Shown in pieces: positions 1 to 9,264 of a DNA stretch of 35,579 nucleotides. How positions within the stretch are numbered: position 1 is the stretch's first letter; each line of letters starts with the position of its first letter. Below the pieces are notes generated by a model. The model made no database searches, was not told the DNA's origin, and saw nothing but the letters and a program-made list of their open reading frames with translations. The translations under genes were made by a program, and so were the position numbers. Source of the DNA: Arthrobacter sp. SO3 (GTDB taxonomy: Bacteria > Actinomycetota > Actinomycetes > Actinomycetales > Micrococcaceae); contig NZ_MQTS01000183.1 in NCBI RefSeq assembly GCF_020532825.1, positions 1 through 35,579 on the forward strand, read 5' to 3'.

Positions 1-19
1 GGGGCGGGGGGCGTCGGGG

Positions 20-1504
<1,485 letters not shown>

Positions 1505-1613
1505 GGGGTGGTTCTCTTTCGTGGGGAGCTGTTAAGGGCAGCGGCGCGCGGGGTTTGCCCGCGCCAGGCCGTTGCGTGGCGGTGTTTGCCCGGCCGCGTT
1601 GACCGGGAGGAGC

Positions 1614-2516
1614 TTACTTGCCGGTATCCAGGGTGCCGTCGACCAGCTTGACGATCGCGGAGCAGTCCGTGCCGGCGTTGCCGGAGTCGATGAGGCGCTG
1701 GAAGAGCTGCTGGACGTGCTCGCCGATTTCCAGCGGGGTGCCGGTGTCGCGTGCCGCGCTGATGGCGAGTCCGATGTCCTTGTTGGCCAGCTCGGTGGTG
1801 AAGGTCGGGGCGAAGTTATTGTTGGAGGCCGCGGTGGGGACCACGCCGGCGACCGGGTACCAGGTGCGCAGCGCCCAGCTGTCGCCGGAGGAGACGGACG
1901 CGATGTCCCAGAAGACCTGCTTGTCCAGTCCGAGCCGGTCCGCGAGGACGGCCCCTTCCGCGGTGGAGGCCAGGTTGATGAAGAGCATGAGGTTGTTGCA
2001 GATCTTCGCGGCCTGGCCGGTGGTGGCGCCGCCGGTGGGGATGATGTTGGCGGCCATCGGCTTGATGTACTCGGTGGCCTCGGCCACGGCGTCGGCTTCG
2101 CCGCCGATCATAAAGGTCAGGGTGGCGGCCTTCGCGCCACTCATGCCGCCCGAGACCGGGGCGTCGACAAAGCGGAAGCCGGCGGCAGCCGCGGCGTCGT
2201 GCAGGGCCTGGGCGGAGGCGATGTCGATCGTGGAGGAGTCCACCAGCAGGGTCCGGGTGTCCGCGTGGGCCAGGACGCCGTCCTCGCCGAGGTAGACAGC
2301 GCGGGCGTGCTCGCCCTTGGGGAGCATGGTGAAGACGACGTCCGCGCCGTCGACGGCGTCGGCGATGCTTGCCGCAGGCTTCACTCCGCCTGCCTCCGCG
2401 GCGGCGACGGCCTCGGCGTTGAGGTCGAACCCGCGGACATCGTGGCCGGCCTTGGCGAGGTTCACAGACATGGACCCGCCCATGTTCCCCAGTCCGATCC
2501 AAGCGATAACTGCCAT
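1614..2516 (-). CDS. mmsB: 3-hydroxyisobutyrate dehydrogenase
   Basis: A 300-aa beta-hydroxyacid dehydrogenase that oxidises 3-hydroxyisobutyrate to methylmalonate semialdehyde, the substrate of the adjacent mmsA product. The N-terminal Rossmann motif GLGNMG is at residues 8-13, the substrate-binding motif DAPVSGG at 118-124, the catalytic lysine is K171 and N175 follows in GQAAKICNN. The frame is open further upstream, but the start at 2516 is preferred. An AAGGAG ribosome site lies 8 nt before it (2525-2530) and homology begins exactly there. The gene is divergent from a LysR regulator across a 201-bp gap that holds a clear palindrome. Confidence 0.95.
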   Translation of the reverse strand: MAVIAWIGLGNMGGSMSVNLAKAGHDVRGFDLNAEAVAAAEAGGVKPAASIADAVDGADVVFTMLPKGEHARAVYLGEDGVLAHADTRTLLVDSSTIDIASAQALHDAAAAAGFRFVDAPVSGGMSGAKAATLTFMIGGEADAVAEATEYIKPMAANIIPTGGATTGQAAKICNNLMLFINLASTAEGAVLADRLGLDKQVFWDIASVSSGDSWALRTWYPVAGVVPTAASNNNFAPTFTTELANKDIGLAISAARDTGTPLEIGEHVQQLFQRLIDSGNAGTDCSAIVKLVDGTLDTGK

Positions 2517-2524
2517 GGCATAAG

Positions 2525-2530
2525 CTCCTT
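2525..2530 (-). promoter_or_regulatory. Ribosome binding site that fixes the mmsB start
   Basis: On the minus strand AAGGAG stands 8 nt before the ATG at 2516. It argues against the longer 340-codon open frame starting at 2636, whose extra N-terminus (rich in Ser, Thr, His and Lys) looks non-coding. Confidence 0.75.
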
Positions 2531-2678
2531 TGCTTTGCTTCTTGCTGTGCGTAGTGCTGTGGGTGCTGCTCTGCGGCTGCTTGTTGTGCTGCCTGTGGTC
2601 CGGACGTTTCGCCGGACTCTCCGTGTCAAGCATCACACCCTGTTACAGTGCAATCAAGGAAAAAAACTACAGATGGTA

Positions 2679-2694
2679 TGTGCATGGATGCACA
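2679..2694. promoter_or_regulatory. Palindrome between mmsB and the LysR gene (candidate operator)
   Basis: TGTGCAT-GG-ATGCACA is a perfect 7+2+7 inverted repeat located 24 nt upstream of the LysR GTG start and about 163 nt upstream of mmsB. A second smaller palindrome, CTGTTACAG, lies at 2640-2648. LysR-type regulators often bind interrupted dyads in the divergent gap beside their own gene, so this is a plausible auto- and cross-regulatory site. The binding protein is inferred. Confidence 0.4.
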
Positions 2695-2717
2695 CGCCTG
2701 ATTTCAGAGGAGTCATT

Positions 2718-3623
2718 GTGGACTTGCGGCGGCTTCCGAGCCCGGACGACCTGCTCATCCTGCTGACCGTGGCCCGGCTGGGCAGGTTCAATGCGGTGGC
2801 GGAAGCCCTCGGCACCACCCACACCACCATCTCCCGCCGGATCCTGGCGCTGGACAAACAGCTGGGCGGGCGCACCCTGGAGCGGAGCCCGCACGGCTGG
2901 GAGCTGACGGACCTTGGCAACGAGGCCGTGGCAGCCGCCGAGGCGATCGAGGGCACCCTCGGGGCACTCACGAACCGGATCGCCCGGTCCGAAGATGTGC
3001 TGTCGGGGCTGGTTCGGATCAGCACCCCCGACGGCTTCGGCGCCGAGTTCGTCGCACCGGCGCTCGTCCGGCTGCAGCAGGGCCACCCGCTGCTGAACGT
3101 TGAAATGCTCAGCGCCACCCGCAAGGTCAGCCAAAACCGGTCCGGGGTCGATCTCGAGGTGGTGGTGGGCAATCTGGACGTCAGCAACGCGCAGACCATC
3201 TTCCTGTCCAACTACTTCCTCCGGCTGTACGCCAGTCCGCAGTATGCCCGGGAGCATGGCCTGCCGGCGACGCTCGACGACGTCCGGCAGCACGGTTTCG
3301 TCTCCTACGTGGAGTCCGCACTGCAGGTCGCCGAGCTTGGCCACCGCTCCACCCAGCTTCCCGTCCCGCGCTCCAGCTTCCAGGCCACCAGCATCTTTGC
3401 CCAGCTCGAGGCTGTCCGGCGTGGCGCAGGGATCGGCCTCCTGCCCAATTTCCTGGCCGTCGGCGACCCCAACTTCGTGCGCGTGCTGCCGGACGACTTC
3501 CAGCGGCAGCTCCCGATCTGGGCTGTGGCACGCGCCGAATCGCTGCGTTCGGCTCCGGTGCAGGCGGTGCTCGGGGCGATCCGGACGGAGATCTCCGAAC
3601 GCCAGGACGTTCTGGCGGGCTAA
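2718..3623 (+). CDS. LysR-family transcriptional regulator, divergent from mmsBA
   Basis: A 301-aa LysR-type regulator. The N-terminal winged helix-turn-helix (about residues 3-62) contains the recognition-helix segment GTTHTTISRRI, followed by a LysR substrate-binding domain (about 90-295). GTG at 2718 is chosen because GAGGAG (2707-2712) precedes it by 5 nt. An in-frame ATG at 2688 would add 10 residues but would overlap the palindrome. The divergent position suggests control of the mmsB-mmsA operon, perhaps in response to a branched-chain catabolite; the ligand is unknown. The stop codon lies inside an 18-bp tandem duplication, and a strong hairpin (3672-3716) follows. Confidence 0.88.
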   Translation: MDLRRLPSPDDLLILLTVARLGRFNAVAEALGTTHTTISRRILALDKQLGGRTLERSPHGWELTDLGNEAVAAAEAIEGTLGALTNRIARSEDVLSGLVRISTPDGFGAEFVAPALVRLQQGHPLLNVEMLSATRKVSQNRSGVDLEVVVGNLDVSNAQTIFLSNYFLRLYASPQYAREHGLPATLDDVRQHGFVSYVESALQVAELGHRSTQLPVPRSSFQATSIFAQLEAVRRGAGIGLLPNFLAVGDPNFVRVLPDDFQRQLPIWAVARAESLRSAPVQAVLGAIRTEISERQDVLAG

Positions 3624-3648
3624 GCCGTCCTGGCGGGCTAAGCCGTCC
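3613..3648 (+). repeat. Two tandem 18-bp direct repeats at the LysR stop codon
   Basis: TGGCGGGCTAAGCCGTCC occurs at 3613-3630 and again immediately at 3631-3648, followed by a degenerate third start (TCGCGGGCT). The first copy contains the TAA stop, so the second is untranslated and carries a second in-frame TAA. It looks like a recent slippage duplication. Confidence 0.9.
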
Positions 3649-3671
3649 TCGCGGGCTGGGACCCCTTCAAC

Positions 3672-3716
3672 AGCGGCAGCCCGGGTCCCCGCACTGCGGG
3701 TACCCGGGCTGCCGCT
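3672..3716. terminator. Strong bidirectional hairpin between convergent genes
   Basis: A perfect 15-bp stem (3672-3686 pairs with 3702-3716) encloses a loop that folds again (CCCGC/GCGGG around 3688-3700). It lies between the convergent ends of the LysR gene (3623) and the transporter (3768). No U-tract follows on either strand, so it may halt transcription or protect 3' ends rather than act as a classical intrinsic terminator. Confidence 0.6.
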
Positions 3717-3767
3717 CATCCACTAATGGTTGCCAGCAGGTGGATATCGGCTGTTACTTCTTGACTG

Positions 3768-5150
3768 CTACCTCTTGCCTGCGGCAAGGAGGTCGGCGGT
3801 GCCCTGGGCGTCGGCGGCGTCGACGTCGTGCAGGGAGATGCCGCGGGTTTCCTTGAGGAAGAACACGGCCACCATGGTCACCAGGCAGGCGCCGAGCAGG
3901 TAGATCGCCACCGGGGTGGAGGACTTGTACTGGCTCAGCAGGGCGACGGCGATGATCGGGGCCAGCGAGCCGGCGACGATCGAGGTGACCTGGTAGCCCA
4001 GCGAGACGCCGGAGTAGCGCATCCGGGTCGGGAACATTTCGGCCATGATGGCCGGCTGGCCGGCGTACATGAGGGCGTGGAAGAGCAGGCCGATGGTGAC
4101 GGCGGCGAGGATGATGAAATCGTTGCCGGTGTCCATCATGGGGAAGGCAAAGAAGCCCCAAGTGGCGCCCAGGACGGCACCGGCCATGTAAACCGGCTTG
4201 CGGCCGAAGTGGTCGGACATGCGGCCGACCATCGGCACCACGCAGAAGTGGATGAAGTGCGCCACGAGCAGCAGGAGCAGGATCCGTGAGGTGTCGGTGT
4301 GGACCACCGTCTTGAGGTAGGTGATGGAGAACGTGACCACAAGGTAGTAGAGGATGTTCTCCGCGAAGCGCAGGCCCATGGCGGTGAAAACACCGCGGGG
4401 GTAGCGGCGGAACACTTCCTTGACGCCGTAGCCCTTGTGGCCGGCGTCGACCTCTTTGCGGGCCTCCAGGAAGATGGGGGCGTCGCTGACCTTGGTGCGG
4501 ATGTAGTAGCCCACGAGCACGATCACGGCGGAGAGCCAGAACGCCACACGCCAGCCCCAGGACAGGAAGTCCGCGGAGGAAAGCAGTGCGGAGAGGCCGA
4601 AGAGCACCGCGGTGGCCAGGAGGTTGCCCAGCGGTACGGCCGACTGCGGCCAGCTGGCCCAGAAGCCGCGGGACTTGCTGGGGCTGTGCTCGGCGACGAG
4701 CAGGACGGCGCCGCCCCATTCACCGCCGACCGCGAAGCCCTGGGCGAAGCGCAGGAAGACCAGCAGCGCCGGAGCCCAGTAGCCGATCTGCGCGAAGGTG
4801 GGGAGGCAGCCCATCAGGAAAGTGGAAACGCCGACCAGGATGATGCTCAGCTGCAGCAGCTGCTTGCGGCCGAACTTGTCGCCGAAGTGGCCGAAGACGA
4901 TGCCGCCGATCGGGCGGGCAATGAAGCCCACAGCGTAGGTGAGGAAGGCGGCGAGGATGCCGTCCAGCTCGCTTCCCGAATTGGGGAAGAAGGCCTTGCC
5001 GAAAACAAGGGTGGCAGCGGAGGCGTAGAGGAAGAACTCATACCATTCGACAACGGTGCCGGCCATGGAGGCCGCAACTACCTTCTTCAGGCCGGACGAT
5101 TTGACGTCCGTCTCTTCTGCGCGCCTCGCGGCCGCGTTTTCCGTACTCAT
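3768..5150 (-). CDS. MFS transporter, metabolite:H+ symporter (MHS) family
   Basis: A 460-aa polytopic inner-membrane permease with about 12 hydrophobic segments. The MHS/ShiA/KgtP/ProP branch is indicated by the N-terminal [13 protein letters not shown], by [19 protein letters not shown] at the TM2-TM3 loop (the conserved GxxxDxxGRK signature) and by the second-half motif [10 protein letters not shown]. Substrates in this branch include alpha-ketoglutarate, shikimate, proline/betaine and aromatic acids; the substrate here cannot be read from sequence. AGGAG lies 4 nt before the ATG. The gene stands alone, convergent with the LysR gene and downstream of metX on the same strand. It could import a catabolic acid related to the mms genes, but that is inference. 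Confidence 0.9.
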   Translation of the reverse strand: MSTENAAARRAEETDVKSSGLKKVVAASMAGTVVEWYEFFLYASAATLVFGKAFFPNSGSELDGILAAFLTYAVGFIARPIGGIVFGHFGDKFGRKQLLQLSIILVGVSTFLMGCLPTFAQIGYWAPALLVFLRFAQGFAVGGEWGGAVLLVAEHSPSKSRGFWASWPQSAVPLGNLLATAVLFGLSALLSSADFLSWGWRVAFWLSAVIVLVGYYIRTKVSDAPIFLEARKEVDAGHKGYGVKEVFRRYPRGVFTAMGLRFAENILYYLVVTFSITYLKTVVHTDTSRILLLLLVAHFIHFCVVPMVGRMSDHFGRKPVYMAGAVLGATWGFFAFPMMDTGNDFIILAAVTIGLLFHALMYAGQPAIMAEMFPTRMRYSGVSLGYQVTSIVAGSLAPIIAVALLSQYKSSTPVAIYLLGACLVTMVAVFFLKETRGISLHDVDAADAQGTADLLAAGKR

Positions 5151-5332
5151 TGTGACTCCTTCGGTGTCTCCGTCGACACCCTATGGACCATTCGGGAGGA
5201 GGGCGCTTGTGATGTAAGACACGCGGCGCCATTACCCACGAGTATGGTCTCTTCCGGAGCGGGCCTCAACGGCCATTAGTGCAGAGCGCATCTGCAAAAA
5301 TGCACACGGGACGCCGTTTTGGGGCTGTAGGA

Positions 5333-6520
5333 CTAACCGAAGAAGTGCTGCCGGAGCTGGTCATTGAGCTGGCCAATCTCGGTCAGGAAGCCGTCGTGCC
5401 CGATCGGCGCCTGGATGGTGTGCACCGCAACCTCGCCCGGCAGGGCCGCGGCGAGCGCGCGGGACTGGGCCGGGAAGTACAGCCGGTCCGAGTCGACGGC
5501 CGCCACCAGGAACGCCGCCGTGGCAGGAGCCAGGGCCTCCGCGAGGGCGCCGCGGCCCCGGCAGATGTCGTGGCTCATGAGCGCCTCGGTGATGGCGATG
5601 TAGCTGTTCGCATCGAAGCGGCGGACCAGTTTGTTGCCCTGGTGGTCGAGGTAGCTTTCCACCTGGTAGCGCCCGCGCCCGGCGAGGGATCCGGCTTCCA
5701 GTGGGGCCTCGGAGTCCTGGGCGTTCCGGCCGAAGCGTCCGTCCAGCTCCGCGGCCGAGCGGTAGGTGATGTGCGCTATCCGCCGGGCCAGGGCGAGGCC
5801 GGCTTCCGGTTCGGGTCCGCCGTAGTAGTCCCCGCCGTTGAAGTTCGGGTCCAGCCGGATGGCCAGCGTCTGGGCCTGGGCGAAGGCAATCTGTTCGGCG
5901 GTGCTGCTGGCTCCGACCGATATCACGGCGCAGCGCTGGACCCGTTCCGGATAGCTGACGGCCCATTCCAGGGCACGCGCCCCGCCCAGGGAACCGCCGA
6001 GCACGGCGTACCAGCTGCGGATGCCCAGGGCGTCCGCCAGCCTGGCTTCGGCCTCGGTCGTGTCCCGGAGCGTGACGAGCGGGAACCGTGAGCCCCAGGG
6101 CTTTCCGTCCGGCGCCGTCGACGAGGGTCCCGTGGAGCCGTAGCAGCCGCCAAGAATATTGATCGAGACGACGAAGTACTTGTCCGTGTCCACCGGCGCG
6201 CCGGGACCGGCGAGCTGCTCCCACCAGCCCGGCTCCTCGCTGCCGCCCCGCGTCACATGGGTGTCTCCGGTCAGCGCGTGCTCGATCAGCACGGCGTTGG
6301 AGCGGTCCGCGTTGAGCGTCCCCCACGACTCGTAGCCGAGGGTGACGTCAGGCAGCCGGGCGCCGGACTCGAGCTCCAGGTCGCCGATCCGGAGGTACCG
6401 GACGGTACCATCCGGAACAGTGCCGCCCGGGGCAGCAGCTTCCGGGCCGCCCGGGGAGGGGGCATCGGCGTGGGAGGTTTTGCTTACAGGTGCACCCTGT
6501 CGGGTGACGGCAATCGTCAT
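5333..6520 (-). CDS. metX: Homoserine O-acetyltransferase
   Basis: A 395-aa alpha/beta-hydrolase-fold enzyme that transfers acetyl from acetyl-CoA to homoserine, giving O-acetylhomoserine for the upstream metY product. The nucleophile is S177 in LGGSLGG. The other triad residues are probably D345 in VDSDRLYFP and H375 in GHDGF. The family motifs HALTGD (81-86) and NILGGCYGSTGPSS (121-134) are intact. The first 38 or so residues are a low-complexity Ala/Pro/Gly tail often seen in actinobacterial MetX. A SAM-IV riboswitch fills the metY-metX gap, leaving only 22 nt before the ATG, so expression should fall when S-adenosylmethionine is abundant. The ribosome site (AGGTCC) is weak. Confidence 0.95.
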   Translation of the reverse strand: MTIAVTRQGAPVSKTSHADAPSPGGPEAAAPGGTVPDGTVRYLRIGDLELESGARLPDVTLGYESWGTLNADRSNAVLIEHALTGDTHVTRGGSEEPGWWEQLAGPGAPVDTDKYFVVSINILGGCYGSTGPSSTAPDGKPWGSRFPLVTLRDTTEAEARLADALGIRSWYAVLGGSLGGARALEWAVSYPERVQRCAVISVGASSTAEQIAFAQAQTLAIRLDPNFNGGDYYGGPEPEAGLALARRIAHITYRSAAELDGRFGRNAQDSEAPLEAGSLAGRGRYQVESYLDHQGNKLVRRFDANSYIAITEALMSHDICRGRGALAEALAPATAAFLVAAVDSDRLYFPAQSRALAAALPGEVAVHTIQAPIGHDGFLTEIGQLNDQLRQHFFG

Positions 6521-6542
6521 CTGAGGACCTAACTTCGCGCTT

Positions 6543-6647
6543 GCCCGCCGTCAGCTGACCGGCAGGCCAGGTCTTCACCCGGGGCACCCCGCCGCAAAAG
6601 GAGGGTTGCCGGCCAGCAAGCCGGGGCTGTCGCTGGCACTCATGACC
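6543..6647 (-). ncRNA. SAM-IV riboswitch upstream of metX
   Basis: Read on the minus strand, the element begins GGTCATGAGTGCCAGC and contains GCCCCGGCT, GCTGGCCGGCAACCCTC and GGGGTGCCCCGGGTGAAGAC, then a GC-rich 3' hairpin. This matches the SAM-I core (GGCAACC) in the SAM-IV arrangement found in actinobacteria. The closing helix pairs GGTC with GACC. A -10-like TACACT (6655-6660) lies just before it, so the transcript should start at the aptamer. Only 22 nt separate it from metX, and I see no separate terminator, which favours translational control. Confidence 0.9.
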
Positions 6648-6654
6648 TTCACTG

Positions 6655-6660
6655 AGTGTA
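6655..6660 (-). promoter_or_regulatory. metX: -10 box for the metX riboswitch transcript
   Basis: TACACT on the minus strand lies 7 nt before the first riboswitch base. The -35 region is not recognisable. It implies that metX has its own promoter in addition to any read-through from metY. Confidence 0.5.
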
Positions 6661-6738
6661 CGAAATGCGGCGGCCCGGTGGCGAAGATTGTGACGCCCGT
6701 ATGACACCCCGGATCAAACCGGCGCCCCGGCCTCGCGC

Positions 6739-8055
6739 TCAGACGGTCTTGGCCGCGCGGAATCCGGCGTCAAGGTCGGCGAGGATGTCGTCGATGTGCT
6801 CCAGGCCCACCGAGAGGCGCACCAGGCCGGGATTCACGCCGGCAACGGCCTGCTGTTCCGGGGAGAGCTGGCTGTGCGTGGTCGACGCCGGGTGGATGAC
6901 GAGGGAGCGCACGTCGCCGATGTTCGCCACGTGCGAGTGCAGCTCGAGGGCGTCGACGAAACGCTTTCCGGCCTCGGCTCCGCCAGCGAGATTGAAGGAC
7001 ACGACGGCGCCGGTCCCCTTCGGGCCGTACTTGCGGCCGCGCCCGTACCAGGGGCTGGAGGGCAGCCCCGCGTAGGCGACGGATTCGACGTCGTCCCTCG
7101 CCTCAAGCCATTCGGCCACCCTGATGGCGTTGGCGACGTGCCGCTCCATGCGCAGGCTCAGGGTCTCGATGCCCTGGGCGATGAGGAAGGCGTTGAACGG
7201 AGACACTGCCGAGCCGAGGTCGCGCAGCAACTGGACGCGCGCCTTGAGGATGTAGGAGAGGTTGGCGCCAAGGGCGCCGTCCTTGCCGAGGTCCCGTGCG
7301 TAGACCAGGCCGTTGTAGGTGGGGTCCGGAGTGTTGAAGCCGGGGAAACGCTCCGGGTCCTTGCCGAAGTCGAAGTTGCCGGAGTCCACGATCACGCCCG
7401 CGATCGCGGCGCCGTGGCCGCCAAGGTACTTGGTGGCGGAGTGCACCACGATGTCCGCACCCCACTCGATCGGCCGGATCAGGTACGGGGTGGAGAGCGT
7501 GTTGTCCACGATCAGCGGGACACCGGCCTCGTGCGCCACCTGCGAGATGCCCTCGATGTCCAGCACGTCCTGGCGGGGGTTGGAGACTACTTCGCCGAAG
7601 AACAGCTTGGTGTTCGGTTGCACGGCGTCACGCCACTGGGCCAGGTTGTCGGGGTCCTCCACGAAGGTGACGGTGATGCCGAACTTCTTTAGGGTGTGCG
7701 CGAGCAGATTGTAGGTGCCGCCGTAGAGGCTGGGGCTGGCCACCACATGGTCGCCGGCCTCTGCGACGTTGAGGATCGCGAAGGTCTCCGCGGCCTGGCC
7801 CGAGCTCAGCAGCAGGGCCGCGAGTCCGCCCTCCAGGCTTGCCACCCGCTGTTCGACGGCATCCTGGGTGGGGTTGCCGATCCGGGTGTAGATGGGAGCC
7901 AGTTCGGCAAGGGCGAAGCGGTTGGCGGCGCTTTCAGCGCTGGGGAAGACGAACGACGTCGTCTGGTAAATCGGCAGCGAGCGGGCGCCGGTGGCGCTGT
8001 CCGGCTCCTGGCCGGCATGGATCTGGCGGGTTTCGAAAGACCAGGCACTGGACAT
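6739..8055 (-). CDS. metY: O-acetylhomoserine sulfhydrylase (PLP enzyme)
   Basis: A 438-aa Cys/Met metabolism PLP-dependent enzyme that makes homocysteine from O-acetylhomoserine and sulfide. The PLP lysine is K209 in HSATKYLGGHG. YTRIGNPTQD (56-65) and SSGQAAE (84-90) are typical of the O-acetylhomoserine (thiol)-lyase branch, and the length fits MetY rather than the shorter cystathionine synthases. The start at 8055 has AGGAG 7 nt before it; the open frame extends much further upstream, but through the riboswitch. It lies upstream of metX on the same strand with a 218-bp gap holding metX's own riboswitch, so both steps of direct sulfhydrylation are under SAM control. Confidence 0.95.
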   Translation of the reverse strand: MSSAWSFETRQIHAGQEPDSATGARSLPIYQTTSFVFPSAESAANRFALAELAPIYTRIGNPTQDAVEQRVASLEGGLAALLLSSGQAAETFAILNVAEAGDHVVASPSLYGGTYNLLAHTLKKFGITVTFVEDPDNLAQWRDAVQPNTKLFFGEVVSNPRQDVLDIEGISQVAHEAGVPLIVDNTLSTPYLIRPIEWGADIVVHSATKYLGGHGAAIAGVIVDSGNFDFGKDPERFPGFNTPDPTYNGLVYARDLGKDGALGANLSYILKARVQLLRDLGSAVSPFNAFLIAQGIETLSLRMERHVANAIRVAEWLEARDDVESVAYAGLPSSPWYGRGRKYGPKGTGAVVSFNLAGGAEAGKRFVDALELHSHVANIGDVRSLVIHPASTTHSQLSPEQQAVAGVNPGLVRLSVGLEHIDDILADLDAGFRAAKTV

Positions 8056-8090
8056 CGGGAGGCTCCTTTTAGGGACTGGGCACAGACAAC

Positions 8091-8110
8091 CCCGGACTCG
8101 TTGGTCCGGG
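8091..8110 (-). terminator. Hairpin between the metY riboswitch and metY (candidate expression platform)
   Basis: On the minus strand CCCGGAC-CAACGA-GTCCGGG forms a 7-bp stem and is followed by GTTGTCTGTG. It lies 36 nt before the metY ATG. The T content after it is modest, so intrinsic termination is possible but not certain. The metX copy has no counterpart. Confidence 0.45.
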
Positions 8111-8130
8111 ACAGTACTGGCGCCGCGCTT

Positions 8131-8235
8131 GCCGTCCGGCGGGCGCCGGCAGGCCAGGTCTTCACCCGGGGCACCCCACCGCGATACGAGGGTTGCCGGC
8201 CAGCGAGCCGGGGCTGTGTGCTGGCACTCATGACC
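8131..8235 (-). ncRNA. SAM-IV riboswitch upstream of metY
   Basis: This minus-strand element has the same length and nearly the same core as the one before metX: GGTCATGAGTGCCAGC, GCCCCGGCT, GCTGGCCGGCAACCCTC and GGGGTGCCCCGGGTGAAGACC. Differences concentrate in loops and the 3' hairpin, as expected for a structured RNA. A -10-like TAGACT lies at 8243-8248, placing the transcript start at the aptamer edge. Confidence 0.9.
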
Positions 8236-8242
8236 TGCCCCC

Positions 8243-8248
8243 AGTCTA
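8243..8248 (-). promoter_or_regulatory. metY: -10 box for the metY riboswitch transcript
   Basis: TAGACT on the minus strand lies 7 nt upstream of the first riboswitch base. No convincing -35 element is visible at the usual spacing. Confidence 0.5.
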
Positions 8249-8438
8249 GGAAGCATGTCCGGGCTGTGGATAGCTTTATGACGAAGATGAAGTTGCGGGG
8301 GCGGGGGCAGGACCGGGCACCTTAAACCGCCTATTGACAAAGGAAACATTCACGTGTCGGCGCCCCCGAATTGGACATCCCATCACGGTTAGGAGTACCT
8401 AAGCTGAGAGCCGCATCACAAAGTGTCAAGATGAGGGC
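8249..8438. other. Divergent intergenic region, metY and VOC gene
   Basis: This 190-nt stretch separates the metY promoter from the VOC gene. It holds a TTGACA at 8334-8339 on the plus strand, without a clear -10 partner, and a small dyad TTAGG-AGTA-CCTAA at 8389-8402. No gene is apparent in it. Confidence 0.5.
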
Positions 8439-9077
8439 ATGCGCATGGATCACGTCTCTTACGCCTGTGAACAAGATGGCCTCGCTGCCACCACCGAACG
8501 AATTGCGTCTGCCCTCGGCGTGGAAGCCGTGAAGGGCGGAGTACACCCCCGATTCGGGACCCGCAACATGATCATCCCGCTTGCGGGACACAAATATGTC
8601 GAGGTCGTGGAGGTTCTAAACCACCCGGCGTCGGACAAGGCACCCTTCGGCCAGGCCGTCCGTGCCCGCTCCGAAGCGGGCGGCGGCTGGATGGGCTGGT
8701 GCGTCGAAGTGGACGACCTGGCCCCCTTCGAGGATCGGCTTGGCCGCGCCGCCGTCAGCGGCAACCGCAAGTTCCCCGACGGCCGCGAACTGGTCTGGAA
8801 GCAGATCGGCATCCTCGGACTCATCGCCGATCCCCAGGTCCCGTACATGCTCAAGTGGGAAGGCGATCCGGAACTCCACCCGTCGAAGGCCTACGAGAGC
8901 AACGTCAAGATGTCCGCCCTCACGATTGCCGGCTCGGCAGAGCGCGTCACCGAATGGCTGGGTGTTCCGGTGGAGAAGCCGCTGGAAGATGTGGCAGTGA
9001 ACTGGCTCGCTCCCCGCGGCACCCCCGGCATCCTCTCCGTCACCTTCGAGACGGCCTCCGGAGCCGTCACCATCTAA
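8439..9077 (+). CDS. VOC-fold (glyoxalase-like) protein
   Basis: A 212-aa protein resembling the single-chain glyoxalase-like domain family (Glyoxalase_3 type). It starts with MDHVSYACEQDG, typical of the first beta strand of a vicinal-oxygen-chelate domain, and contains FGTRNMIIPL and HKYVEVVEVL, the usual GTxN and YxE signature strands. The reaction is unknown; VOC proteins range from dioxygenases and lyases to resistance proteins. ATG at 8439 is the longest start. A second ATG at 8445 fits better with GAGGG at 8433-8437 (7 nt spacing) and would give 210 aa. It is followed by a terminator and then an inverted repeat, and looks monocistronic. Confidence 0.8.
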   Translation: MRMDHVSYACEQDGLAATTERIASALGVEAVKGGVHPRFGTRNMIIPLAGHKYVEVVEVLNHPASDKAPFGQAVRARSEAGGGWMGWCVEVDDLAPFEDRLGRAAVSGNRKFPDGRELVWKQIGILGLIADPQVPYMLKWEGDPELHPSKAYESNVKMSALTIAGSAERVTEWLGVPVEKPLEDVAVNWLAPRGTPGILSVTFETASGAVTI

Positions 9078-9095
9078 CGCCTTACCGCCCTACAC

Positions 9096-9154
9096 TTCGG
9101 CCGCCATCAGCGGGTGCCAATGACGTCACCCACCGATGGCGGCCGAAACCTTTT
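9096..9154 (+). terminator. Intrinsic terminator after the VOC gene
   Basis: A perfect 13-bp stem (9096-9108 TTCGGCCGCCATC pairs with 9135-9147) is followed by ACCTTTT on the plus strand. It lies 18 nt after the VOC stop codon. Confidence 0.75.
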
Positions 9155-9167
9155 AACGCATGACCTT

Positions 9168-9232
9168 GCAACGCGGGGTCACTTAGCGCCCGTCCGGAGG
9201 CTCCGAATGGGCGCTAAGTGACCCCGCGTTGC
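9168..9232. repeat. Long inverted repeat, family A copy 1
   Basis: Arms of 24 nt (9168-9191 and 9209-9232) pair perfectly. The outer arm carries AACGCGGGGTCAC, then TTAGC, then GCCC; the loop is 17 nt and contains CCGGAGGCTCCG. It lies between the convergent VOC and CPBP genes, directly after the VOC terminator. Copies 2 and 3 are at 20939 and 25080. Confidence 0.9.
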
Positions 9233-9264
9233 TGGGTGGTTGGTGGTTGGTGCTTTGGGCAGGC

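Noticed and set aside
1572-2717. N-terminal extension of the LysR frame across mmsB
   Set aside because: The extension is antisense to mmsB; the regulator starts at GTG 2718, behind a good ribosome site.
5281-5332. T-rich hairpin-like sequence after metX as a terminator
   Set aside because: Only a 4-bp TGCA/TGCA stem can form, too weak to call.
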